64,000 nt of DNA from Epithemia pelagica. Its lineage: Eukaryota; Bacillariophyta; Bacillariophyceae; Surirellales; Surirellaceae. Location of the stretch: positions 2,227,744 to 2,291,743 of the forward strand of contig OX337241.1 of the NCBI GenBank assembly GCA_946965045.2, written 5' to 3'. Shown here in pieces: positions 19,777 to 29,631 of the stretch; position 1 is the stretch's first letter, and every line of letters begins with the position of its first letter. Below the pieces are notes generated by a model that saw only the letters and a list, made by a program, of their open reading frames with translations, searched no databases and was not told the origin of the DNA. Made by a program: the position numbers and the translations under genes.

Positions 19777-20706
19777 CTACTCATAGTCTTGAACGTCGTC
19801 ATCATTGTCACCACCATATCCTTCAGTTGCACGCTCAACCATGCAAGAAATGAGCATGACAAGTGTAGGTAAGGCAGCCCCACTGGGCCCATCCCCATCG
19901 AGCTTGTAGAACATGGGCCGAGACACAACATCACCTTTGATGTCAATCATGTTATTCTCGACCTTCTTCTCTAGGTGGATTGTTAGGTTGGTGGTGACGA
20001 CTTTACTGTCATCCTGTTTGAGTTTCTCTTTTGTTTCAACGATGCCAGCAGCTTTGGCACTTGAAGCATTAGAAGCGACGCCACCACCACGATCCAACTG
20101 GCCCTCGAAAAGCCGCTGAGGGTCGAAAAGATACTCGGGCCATTTGTGGACGATCCGAATCTTCATACCACCAGGAGCAATGGAAACTGACATATCCTCC
20201 GCCCGTGTTCCCGATGGAAGAAGAACGAAGAAGCAAAGGCGAAGATTCTTGTCCTTGTCATGCCAATAAGAGTTCATCGTTGGCCAGTAGAGGTCTCCAC
20301 TGGCATGCATCTTACCCTTCTTTGTCCCCCCTGTCTTTGCAGAGCGTGGTGTTTTCATGCTGACACTTGCACCACCAGGAGTGGGAGAACCAAAGAATGC
20401 AGTGGCACGACCAGCTTGACCCATCAATCCACCCCCCGGAGACATAAACCCAACATGCTCTGCCTCTCCACGCCGGGCTCCCGTTGAGAGAGCCACATCC
20501 TCAGCAGCTTTCAGGTTGCGTTGGGCGTTCTTCCACGAGGAGCTGAAGTTCTGGAACTTCAGCACCTCTCCTTCCGAAGCTTCGTAGACTGCCTTGTACT
20601 GTTCTCGGGAGGGATTAGGAGGCATCTTGCCTTCACTAATCTGCTTGCGAATGTATTCGCCTTGCTCCCCCTTCCAATTAAAAGCCTTTGTAGATTTCTT
20701 TGCCAT
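19777..20706 (-). CDS. Unknown protein related to the broken gene at 23118-24936; possible Harbinger accessory ORF
   Basis: 309 aa from the ATG at 20706 (MAKKSTKAFNWKG); an upstream in-frame ATG at 20862 adds a Pro-rich stretch of doubtful value. The N-terminal about 65 residues form a small helical domain (EYIRKQISEGKMPPN, then FQNFSSSWKNAQRNL) with Trp/Phe spacing reminiscent of trihelix or Myb-like DNA-binding domains. A Gly/Ser linker and a C-terminal beta-rich domain follow (LRLCFFVLLPSG, SIAPGGMKIRIVHKWPEYLF). Both domains align with the plus-strand gene at 23118. It lies downstream of, and on the same strand as, the Harbinger-type transposase. PIF/Harbinger elements often carry a second DNA-binding ORF, so a transposon role is possible. 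Confidence 0.6.
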   Translation of the reverse strand: MAKKSTKAFNWKGEQGEYIRKQISEGKMPPNPSREQYKAVYEASEGEVLKFQNFSSSWKNAQRNLKAAEDVALSTGARRGEAEHVGFMSPGGGLMGQAGRATAFFGSPTPGGASVSMKTPRSAKTGGTKKGKMHASGDLYWPTMNSYWHDKDKNLRLCFFVLLPSGTRAEDMSVSIAPGGMKIRIVHKWPEYLFDPQRLFEGQLDRGGGVASNASSAKAAGIVETKEKLKQDDSKVVTTNLTIHLEKKVENNMIDIKGDVVSRPMFYKLDGDGPSGAALPTLVMLISCMVERATEGYGGDNDDDVQDYE

Positions 20707-21087
20707 GTTGTTTGATTGTTTGCTGCGTTCCTCTTGCGGTTTGGGAGTCGGCGCTTTGTGAGCCACCAAAGCAACAAAACCACATGAGTCCATCTGGTCC
20801 CTCTGGGATCTGGGAGGCGGAGAGAGGAGAGACCATACTGGGTGGATGGCATAATTCTTCATTCATGGTTCAAGTGAAGACAAGATTGGTCGTTTGAAGG
20901 GCATATCATGGGCAGTGGTATTCGTTTTTGTCTGGACTAGAATATAGACGATAGTTAGCTTGCTGTCATTCAAAGTGTCTGTCTTTCCTACACAAGTTAC
21001 TATGAGTCATTGTATGGCTGTATCTTAGGCGTGTGTTATGGGGAGTAGGGCGATTGGATATTGGATAGTATGAAGGTATTATTACTC

Positions 21088-22011
21088 CTAAGCATAACCA
21101 GCAGGCATCGAAAAATGTCTGTCATCGTAGTCAACGTCGAAAAGAGTGAGTTCTCCATTTTCGACAGAAAGCTGAACAATCACAGCAACTGCCCGAAACA
21201 TGGCAGAGTGCTTGTCCAATGAATGCTTTGAGCATTCTTTGATGCACTTCCATTCCTTTAGGCGCCTGTTGATTGTTTCATGTCTGTTGCGGACGCGCTG
21301 TCGTAGCTCCACGTCCGCTGCTGTCCGCGAGTTCACTTCGGGCGTGAGAATTTTTGTAGGTTCGCCCACATATCCATCATCCGCTTCTGCCTTCTCGTTG
21401 TCATGTAGGAAAGACTTCATCGCGTGGCGGAAAATTTTAAGATCTGGCCAACGCCCGCAAGGGAAGGGTCCATGCACCCACACAATGTCACGGCTGCGGA
21501 TGGACAGGCCAATCTCCCAACGAGTTCCAGGGCCGTTGAACTTGTGCGAAAACCAACCCTTCCAAAAGGGCCGATAACTGGGAACCCTGGTGTCTGTTCC
21601 ATCCACAGAAACTGTAGAATCGTTGTAGATGTCATTGTTGAATCGATTTTCCCAGCGAATTACAAGCGGTTTGAGAAACGAAAGCCCACGGACAAAATGC
21701 CAGCTCCACTTCCGAAATGTCTTGGGGTCCACTCTTCCACCATCCTCCCCTCCAGCATCCTTAGCCATATCAGGCTCATCTGCGTAGGTCCGAAGAAGCA
21801 TGAGAGCCCACAAAAGATGCTTGGGTTGTGGATTGTTTGGCATCTCATGCTCTCGTGCATCCTCCAAACGAACCCATAGGATGCTGCACATGGATGGCGA
21901 GGCCCCAAACTTGTTGGCCCAGAGACGCCGAAAGGTCTCCGTCTCGGAGATTCTCTTGCGCAAGATGCTTGCTCCCAGTTCCTGAAACAGCTCTGGAGCA
22001 ATGGCGTTCAT
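21088..22011 (-). CDS. PIF/Harbinger-type DDE transposase
   Basis: Cut-and-paste DNA transposase. The ATG at 22011 gives 307 aa; the open frame extends to 22092 only through a non-ATG codon. The DDE core is visible: first Asp in STVSVDGTDTRVP, second Asp in GRWPDLKIFRHAM, an ADDGYVGEP segment, then Glu in RHETINRRLKEWKCI. This is the spacing and wording of the DDE_Tnp_4 domain. The frame is intact over the core. No terminal inverted repeats or TWA target duplications could be assigned by eye, so element ends are unknown. The related genes at 19777 and 23118 lie on either side. Confidence 0.85.
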   Translation of the reverse strand: MNAIAPELFQELGASILRKRISETETFRRLWANKFGASPSMCSILWVRLEDAREHEMPNNPQPKHLLWALMLLRTYADEPDMAKDAGGEDGGRVDPKTFRKWSWHFVRGLSFLKPLVIRWENRFNNDIYNDSTVSVDGTDTRVPSYRPFWKGWFSHKFNGPGTRWEIGLSIRSRDIVWVHGPFPCGRWPDLKIFRHAMKSFLHDNEKAEADDGYVGEPTKILTPEVNSRTAADVELRQRVRNRHETINRRLKEWKCIKECSKHSLDKHSAMFRAVAVIVQLSVENGELTLFDVDYDDRHFSMPAGYA

Positions 22012-22160
22012 CGTCGTTTTTGTTGGATTGTTGGGAGAATTGTGTGTGAGGCTGAAGACGAATCGTGATATCGTTGATGAGGTAAGACACACTACTTAGA
22101 GTACCTACAGTAGAACTTATGAATACGTAAGTAGTGTACATCAGTATTCTGTACACCCGA

Positions 22161-22600
22161 TGGATATCCATGGATACCCACGATACTCACAAAATCACAG
22201 ATTTCCCGTGGAAACTGGGAATCCCAACAAGTCGAATTTTCCGACGCCATTTTCTCAGGCCTTGAAGGACCTCAGACAAAACCACACCAGGATCTGTTAG
22301 ACCCCAATGGACCCTCAAGATCCCCCATGAAACATATGGGATTGGGGCATCGTGGCTCTCAGGATATGCTTGGGAAAGTGTGGATATCAACGCTTTTTTG
22401 ATGATTTCACGACTTTCCCAAGCATATCCTGAGAGCCACAATGCCCCAATCCCATATGTCTCTTGGGCGATGTTTAGGGTGCATTGAGGTCTAATGGATG
22501 CTGGTATGGCTCTGAGTGAAAAGCTCCACAGCTTGAGAAAATGGCGTCGGAATAATGGGAATGGTGGATACCCATGGACATCATGGATATCCACCATTCC
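22161..22600. repeat. Foldback element / MITE-like inverted repeat
   Basis: Long inverted repeat with arms 22241-22379 and 22412-22550 around a loop of about 32 nt. The arm tips read CCGACGCCATTTTCTCA on the left and its exact complement on the right. The inner 48 bp of the arms next to the loop differ at one position. The middle of the arms is more diverged. Outside the arms, 22161-22182 and 22556-22600 carry TGGATATCCATG-type palindromes; 22556-22600 is itself an inverted repeat. No coding capacity. It lies 150 bp upstream of the Harbinger-type transposase start codon, so it could be a non-autonomous relative or an unrelated insertion. Confidence 0.85.
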
Positions 22601-23117
22601 CATCGTTTCATAGTTTTGCCATGGAGGTGCGAGAGCGCCGGCAGAGACCCATGTACAATAATACGCACTACTTTAGAACCATAAAGTGACACATACGAGT
22701 AATCCAAATAGTATTGTACAAATCCGGCCCATCCGGGATCTTTCTGGAATATATATAAAATACAAATATTGCCTTGGGATGGCTTCGTTTTATGCCTCTT
22801 GCGATATACTCCGACGTCCGTTGACGTGGTGTTCACATACAAATTTTCAATTCTAAGGCTTAAGTCTCGACGCTTTATACCTACGACTAGACACGACCAA
22901 GCGGGGTGATTGAGATGAAGAAACTACTGTGTGGTTGTGTGGAGCGAACACACTTTGCAACAAAAATGGTGGCGGCATCTCATTTTGTCTCATCTTGTGT
23001 TTTCCATTCGGCCATTGCGCCTCTACCTTTCGCACGGCTACTATCCATCAATCAAACGCTTTGTCTCGTCTGAAGCTCATTTCTTGCTGATTGTTGGGTT
23101 TCTTCTTTGTAAGTGAA

Positions 23118-24936
23118 ATGCGTTTTCAAGAAGTCTTTGAAACAATGCGTCAGAGGTTTGACAATGGGCTTTGGGATCCTAACTTGTGTTCCAAAGCCCA
23201 TGTTGAATACTTGTTTCATGAGAATGGGGGATTTGGAGTCGATTTTGAATCATTTTCCACCCTTTATCGTCGTGCTTGTTGTGAGGAACTCACAACCAAA
23301 TGGAAGACCACTCGTGAACGAGAGAGGACTGCTGCTCTTGGAGTTGATGCTCCTCCTCCTCCTCTTGTTGCGAATCCTGTCGCAGGTGTGTTTGATTGTT
23401 GGTGTTTTGAGTTGCATGCAGCTTTCTCACATCATTGTTGTTTCAGTTGTGCCAGTCAACATGTTTTCGTCCTTTCGTGACAATGTGGAGGAGTCAGACG
23501 ACGATGAGAGCTATGACGATAATGAGGAAGAAGACGACGGGGCGGAACAACAAGACGGCTATGCGGAGCAGGTCTTTGGAAGCACAGGTGGTGCTGGCAT
23601 GGGGAAAGGCGAGGGAGGAGGGGATGGCTACGTTGTCCTGGGTGACAGTGCCCCCAATCGTGATGCTTTCCTAGACGAAAAAATGAAGAAGATGTCGATA
23701 GCCCCCCAAAAAATGGTGGCTTTGGTTGATGGGCCAGTATCCCCGTTTCCAGTGATCTTTTAATCTTGGAAAGCCCATGATGGGCAGAAGCGACTCTCGG
23801 TCGCAGTGAATCTGCTTTCGGGGGTGGAGGCAAAGGCAGTCGCCCCCTCTATTACGAAGAACTCAGAGATCCAACTTACTCTGAAGTGGCCAAAGGCAAC
23901 AACAAGTGTGGCACAGTTTGTTCCTGTCAAGTTCCTTGCCCAGCTTCACCGGTATGGCCACACAGCTATTGGGCCTCCCCGCAATGCTGAAGAGATGAAG
24001 ACCTACCCCTTCCAGACTGTGCCTGTTGTCTCCAATCTGGTCGTTCAGATGGACAAATGGAAGAAGCGGTCGAACGTGCCCGGGGAGGATATGCAGCCAA
24101 GCATGACAATCAACCTCAGTGCCCCTTGTCAGCTCGACCCGATCCCAGTTGGGAACTCCTTTGATTTGATGGGCCTGGAGGGAGATCGTGTGACGCTGAA
24201 GAGCCACGGATACTGGTGTGGCGCTCTTCTGTTGGAGTGTGAAGGACAACGCAACACCTTCCGTAAGCCTGTGGGGCCAGACCACTACACATTTGTTTGT
24301 CGGAGCAACGGAGGATGGGCGAGTCAGCAGGATACAGATGAGCTAATGGAGGATGCAAACGAAAGCAACAACAACGCAAACAATCAGCGACCAAAGCGTA
24401 CGCGCACTACAAACGCTACATCAACCACAATTGCAGCCAACGATCTCATGCAAGAGAATGAGATGCTGAAGAGTCGCCTCGAAGAGGTGCAATCTGCGCA
24501 CACCGAGGCCGTGAAGCAGATGCTCTCGGCCGAGCAGTATGCCGAAAGTTGCAAGAAAGATGTCGAGTTTCTCCGTGCATCTGTAGAACTCAAGAAGCAT
24601 GCTTTGGAACAAGCCAAGGCTGAGGCGGAGACACATGCTCGGGCAGCCCAAGAAATGTCAAACGACATTCACACAAAATTCGCTGGGCATGCACGTTCTT
24701 GCATGGAGATGGCTCGGCAAGCTGTACTCAGCACCGAAAAATGTCTGGATGAGGCGAACAAGGACTTGAACTCTCCAGGAGTCACCACTCACGCAAACGC
24801 TGCACGAGAATATGTGAAAAAGACGGTCCAGCTCTATCAGAAGCACTTTGGTGAGGGAACTGCAGTCGTCGGGAACCAGGATCGAAACATGGAGACAGCA
24901 ACAGCAGTGAGCGACTTTGACGACTTTGATAATTAG
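23118..24936 (+). pseudogene. Homologue of the 19777-20706 gene, interrupted by an in-frame stop
   Basis: Exon 1 is 23118-23385 (ATG MRFQEVFETMRQRF). A 61-nt GT-AG intron (23386-23446) follows, and exon 2 runs to TAA at 24936. Within exon 2 the frame is interrupted by a single TAA at 23761-23763, yet continues in the same frame for about 390 codons. The stop falls where the relative has a Tyr (NSYWHD versus F-stop-SWKAHD), so a single-base nonsense change is plausible. Domain order matches the relative: N-terminal helical domain (RQRFDNG, FESFSTLYRRA), acidic linker, beta domain (RLSVAVNLLSG, IQLTLKWPK), then a long coiled coil absent from the relative. Alternatives are a genuine stop with readthrough or a sequencing error. 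Confidence 0.6.
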
Positions 24937-25485
24937 GTACCATATAACAATGACTACTAGTTTCTACATTCAATTGATTCTCTAAGAGCTCTTGGTCTTC
25001 TCGGTGGAATTGTGATGAGGCCGCAAAGCTGTAGACTAGAGGACGATGGAGTCACATAGCGACTCCTTAGGGATGCCCTTGGATAACCATGCACATCTCG
25101 TTTTTCCCGTAGCTTCTCATGGTTTTGCTACGCGCAAAAATAATTTGGATCCCAAAAGAACACGAAAAAGTTCTGTGATATTGCCACTATCAGATAAAAA
25201 GTAGGATCTTTTGCCAGAATCGCGCCAATTTCTCCCTGTGCAATTTGGGGGGGAAGCCTACTTTCTAGCGTCTGAAGTACGTATCATTTCGATCTATTTA
25301 AATTGTACAATAAAAGACACAGCATGACATATTTCAAGACGATGGGTAGTGTCCAGGAAGATCACTCTTGACTCTTGACACATGAATGTGGCACCGCAAT
25401 CGGAGAATTATTTCGGTTGTCGTCGCTGGCAGTGATCAAGGTCAAACACAAGAAGAAGCAGAACCAGAAACAAAGCACATGCACA
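24937..25485. other. Intergenic stretch, no gene recognised
   Basis: About 550 bp between the broken gene and the ankyrin gene, both on the plus strand. AT-rich; no repeat or RNA gene was recognised. It should include the promoter of the ankyrin gene. Confidence 0.4.
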
Positions 25486-26184
25486 ATGGCACCCTCCGAC
25501 TTGAGTAGAGCAATTGCTGAAGACAGTTGGGATCGGGCCCTTCAATTGGCGCGACCGGAGATGGCCTGTGTTTGGTCCAAGAGAGATGGTTTCTTCGACG
25601 GGAAAACGGCGGCCGATGTCCTGCCCTTGCACGAAGCGTTGGTCGGGCATGCCCCCTATGAACTCATTGTAGCGATTGTCCGAGCCTATCCTCATGCCCT
25701 TGCGGCGACCGAGTCCTCCTACAAGCGATTGCCCTTGCATTGCGCCTGCCGCAAAGGGGCTGATCCCAAGGTAATTGGCTTCCTCGTAGAACAGTACAAG
25801 GCCGCTTGCCTCGTCCCGGATAGCCTTGGACGTTGCCCCATTCACTACGTGTTGACGAATGGTGCGGATATTCGAATCTGTAAGATTCTCATTCATGCCA
25901 ACCCCCAGGTTGCTCGCAGTGTGGATGATCGGGGATGGACTCCTGCGCACGTGGCTGTCAATGTGGGTGCATCTCAGGAAATTGTCCAACTGTTATTGGA
26001 TGCCTACCCAGAAGCAACTCTCATTCGTACTGCGAAAGGTTCCAGTATTCGCATTTCAGCCGGAAATAGCCCGAATGCAGCGGAACTTGAGGCTCTGGTC
26101 CGCGAAACCCGTGCTGAAGTGGATGAAAACGTTCATCTACCTTCCCTGCAGAAAAAGCCGAATCTTGGTCATGAATTGAGCTGA
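25486..26184 (+). CDS. Short ankyrin-repeat protein
   Basis: 232 aa from the ATG at 25486 (MAPSDLSRAIAEDSWDRAL). The frame is open upstream to 25375, but that part is basic and poor in protein-like sequence. At least four ankyrin units are seen: LPLHEALVGHAPYELI, LPLHCACRKGADPKVI, CPIHYVLTNGADIRIC and TPAHVAVNVGASQEIV. Consecutive units end in the helix pattern that closes each repeat. The C-terminal 40 residues are outside the repeats. It resembles the larger ankyrin protein at 16809 in repeat style, with residues such as YPHAL/YPEAT in the loops. Convergent with the MORC-like gene. Confidence 0.8.
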   Translation: MAPSDLSRAIAEDSWDRALQLARPEMACVWSKRDGFFDGKTAADVLPLHEALVGHAPYELIVAIVRAYPHALAATESSYKRLPLHCACRKGADPKVIGFLVEQYKAACLVPDSLGRCPIHYVLTNGADIRICKILIHANPQVARSVDDRGWTPAHVAVNVGASQEIVQLLLDAYPEATLIRTAKGSSIRISAGNSPNAAELEALVRETRAEVDENVHLPSLQKKPNLGHELS

Positions 26185-26377
26185 TGGCCTTCTCTTTCTT
26201 CGATACCATTTGTCAGATAGTCGTGCTCATTAATTAGTTAGTTCATCTGTGTGAGAAACGTCAAACAGGAATCGTTACATTTACGGTCAACTCCGTACCT
26301 TAACTAGAATATGTTACTGCTAATGAATTTATGCATGTCATAGTGAAACGGTATGGGCCAGGTTAGTGCGGAAATGT

Positions 26378-28571
26378 TCAGTTGACGGCCATGAGTTCCT
26401 CTTCCATGATCAGGAGCTTTTCGTTCTTCTCATCAATTTCTTCCTTCATTCCCCTGTTCTCCGATTCAAGTTGCTGGTTACGACGTTCAAGTCGGTCCAA
26501 ACACGCAGCAGCTTTTCTTTCCAAAGCCTTCAATTCTTTGGAAAAGTCCTGCTTCCGTTCGTTCAATTTACTTTGACGTTCATGTTCGAGTTTACGCTCC
26601 AACTCAGCAATTATGGAATCCTTCTCTGCAAGCTGGCATTGCAATGCCTTCACTTTTCCGCTGTCATCCACTGCTTCCGTACAAGATGAGCTCTTCACTT
26701 GTTCAAGCTGTGTTAAAGCTTCCTCTAATGCTTTCTCGGTGGTTTCTGTTTTCATTCGCAAAGACGAAGCTTCTTCGTTTCTCTCTCTCACCAGCTCTTT
26801 CAACTGCGATACCTCTCTATTTAGTTCGACGGAGACGGATTTGGAAAGCCGCGAAGACCGTCGTTCCTGCTCAGAAGACTGGGAAGTAACCTCGTCTGGA
26901 CTGCACTTTGAATTCTTCTTAGACGATGATTTTCGTTTACGCCTCGAAGGTGGATCTTCTTCTTCGTCTGTGTCATCACTTTTCGACTTGCGTTTCTTTT
27001 TCGCAGGCTTGGGTCTTTGGTTCTGACCCATATTTGCAAACGGTAAAAGTGTGCCTGTTCCATGTACCACGCTATATTTGCTCTTATTCTTCACAATAAT
27101 GACGCCGGTATGATGCCTTTTCCACTCGCAACCATGAAAAGTGTTGAACAACATGTGTTCTTCTAGCGGGGTGACATGGTCTCTTGACTTCTCAAGGGCC
27201 TTCGCTTCCAAACAGTGTCTTCTCACTTCCTCGTTGAGTTCTCCTTTTGAACCATAATCTGCCAAGTGGTGATGATAGTATAAATAGGTCACGGCTCGAA
27301 TCCAAGCATACACATTTTGCCGATGAATATCGCCTTTGGGACCGTCCGACCACGCAATGTCTTGTTTTGTTGGAGTCAGCGCTAACAGCAAGAGACAGCA
27401 TGACAACACATGAGTCGACAAAGATAATGAATTGGTTCCAGACAGTCGCAATTGAAAGTAGGTACTCACGCAAAGAACTCTCGAAGTCATCCACAATTAC
27501 TGTCAGACCTTGGCAAAACAAAGTTCCACTTGCAGTAAGGCCAATTTCATTTCTGGCGTCCGGAACATGCTTTACAAGGCGGCCACATTCACGGCTATAA
27601 ATATAGAGCGAAGTACATGATTGCTGATTGTCGTCTTTTGAGCGTTGCGGATCAAAGCCTACAAAGATTCGAATCTTGTTACTGTTCTCTTTGGGGTCGG
27701 ACATCTGGTCTGTCTCCACTTTTTGCACATCGACAGAGCGACTGACTTTGATGGGGAAACAGGTGAGTTCAGCCAGACGCCGCTCCCAGTATTGAAACTT
27801 GAGTGGGTTTTTGTTTATTGTTATATCACATCGGTATGCATGCAAGTGCAAATACGTCGATGGAAGCGTCGACTCCAACTCGTTCAACAAGGATTCGATC
27901 GTCTGGTCCAAACGCATCTGATCCAGCAAAAGACCAAAAACACAATCCTTTTCCGGCCATTCCTTCGGATCGGACATGTCCTTCATAAGCCGAAGAAGTC
28001 GATCCCTTCCAGCGTGACAAAGGGCAGTCGAGTTTCTGCGGGTTGGGGTCCTCTTGCCAGCATCAGATGGGATACCTCCCAGATACTCCATGCACTTTCG
28101 AAATGTTGCATCGTCACAGAGATCTTCTAATTCCTCTTCCAAACAATTTCCTGCCAAAGTGAAGCTTGGAATATGAATTCCCTCTTGCCGCTGCAAGCTT
28201 GCGCAGAGTACGCCGACTTGAAATCGTTTGCCCTTTCTCGTCACCACAATGGCCAAATTGGCCAAGTTTGCACTGGCTTGCTTTACTCCCACCCCGTTTT
28301 CTCCAATAGCCTCTCGCTCCTTCTGCGACGAGAAGACCTCGAGTACTTGCTGCATCTCTTTATACGCCTTCTTACTGTACGAGTTCAGTAGTAAGAGCCC
28401 ATCGTTGCCGTCAGTTTCTGCCGTACAAGAGGAAATCCGAATCTTTCCATGGCCATGATTTGCATCAATGGCATTATCCATCAAATCGAGTAAGGCGTCC
28501 AACGGACGTCTGAACGATCTTTGCCAACTTCTCCATAGTCCCTGACCATTTACGTGAGAAGTTGTGACCAT
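26378..28571 (-). CDS. MORC-like GHKL ATPase with C-terminal coiled coil
   Basis: Two exons, 28571-27470 and 27381-26378, joined across an 88-nt intron with a GTGAGT donor and a TTAG acceptor; the frame is kept and gives about 701 aa. The ATPase starts at once: LDALLDLMDNAIDANHG at about 25-40 contains the N-box (DNAIDA), and EAIGENGVGVKQASANLA at about 88-105 contains the glycine-rich ATP-lid motif. A second domain to about residue 460 fits the S5-like fold of MORC and Hsp90-type proteins. A Lys/Arg-rich nuclear localisation patch (KPAKKKRKSKS, RRKRKSSSKK) and about 180 residues of coiled coil follow. MORC proteins compact chromatin and silence transposons in plants and animals; that role here is inference. 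No CW zinc finger was seen. Confidence 0.82.
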
Positions 28572-29048
28572 TTGATGGCGATTCGACGTGGTATTAAAGT
28601 CGGCGTGAAAGATCAACGAGATCGTTCGACCGAAATGTGAAGCGATTCCGTCGTGAAGATGATGGACTCAGGACAGATCGCAGGAAGGAAGGGATGAAAC
28701 AAGACCTTCGTGTTGCCAAATACTCCTATGAACATAGAGTGAAGCTACAAACAGTTCCAACCTCCTGTCGGGTTTTTCTGGTGTTAGCGAAGGCATGCTC
28801 CCAAGCGGTTCAGCTTTCGGTACTCAAATCAAAACAATCCCGTAGAGTGCACTGCCCTCAAGAGGTGTACGCGTCGTGGATGTGGATGCTGGGGAGCTGT
28901 ACGATTGGGGGTGGAGGCAGTCTCTCCGTAGTCCGTAGTTCCCGCCAGATAATCAAAAATACCGGGTAATCCTGGTTTTACAGGATTTCAGTGGAAACCC
29001 GGATAATTGCGACACGATATTCAAAAAAATCATCTCTTTCCTGCATAG
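28572..29048. other. Upstream region of the MORC-like gene
   Basis: About 480 bp between the MORC-like start codon and the left terminus of element 1. It should hold the MORC-like promoter. No gene is supported here. A short imperfect palindrome (CCGGGTAATCCTGGTTTTACAG and its flanks) lies near 28963-29002. Confidence 0.4.
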
Positions 29049-29067
29049 CAATACGAGCAGTAGGTGC
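29049..29067 (+). repeat. Element 1 left terminal inverted repeat
   Basis: CAATACGAGCAGTAGGTGC, exactly complementary to 35247-35265. The left terminus of element 2 (61552) begins CAATACCAGC and continues to resemble the right terminus of this element for about 60 bp. Confidence 0.85.
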
Positions 29068-29238
29068 ATATTGTGCGCGCAAGACGACCCCAAAATTTCC
29101 AAATGTCGCATCAGAAACCCCCCCTTTACTCTGAAATAAAGTATTGCCTAATTTTTGTTAAATATAAGAGCCCAAAATTCTCCTTATACGACTCACAATT
29201 TTGTGCACGACCCCGACGACCCAAATTTCAATGGAACT

Positions 29239-29301
29239 GTCATCGAATACTTCAGTGCAATAGATGAAGAACTGATCTATTGCACTGAAGTATCCGATGA
29301 C
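29239..29301. repeat. Hairpin inside element 1 leader
   Basis: Arms 29239-29265 and 29275-29301 are complementary over 27 bp with one mismatch; the loop is 9 nt (GAAGAACTG). Weaker complementarity continues outward through TTTCAATG and TTTTGTGCA to about 29197 and 29340. It lies about 330 bp upstream of the transposase start codon. It may be a transposase-binding or regulatory structure, or a nested MITE. Confidence 0.75.
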
Positions 29302-29631
29302 AAATTCATTGAAAATTGACTGAGTTGCAGGCTGCACAAAACCGATCATTGGAATTTCACTTCATCTCATCGATTTCCCCTCTCTCAGAGCGCGCATAGC
29401 GTGCCCAGAGTATAAAATATATACATACACTAAGAGCATATAAATATGTAGTCGCTGTTTAATCGTCAATTACGTTCACCTGAATGTTCAACTTTATGAA
29501 GAACTGCCTCCAAGGTATCGTCTCAATGGCACCTCTGTTACCAAGAACCAGAGCAACTACGAGAGCTTTTTTTACATTAGTAGCAGTCCAAGTTCTTATT
29601 TGAATTTGTCTGAAGTCAGTGAACGTCTCCC

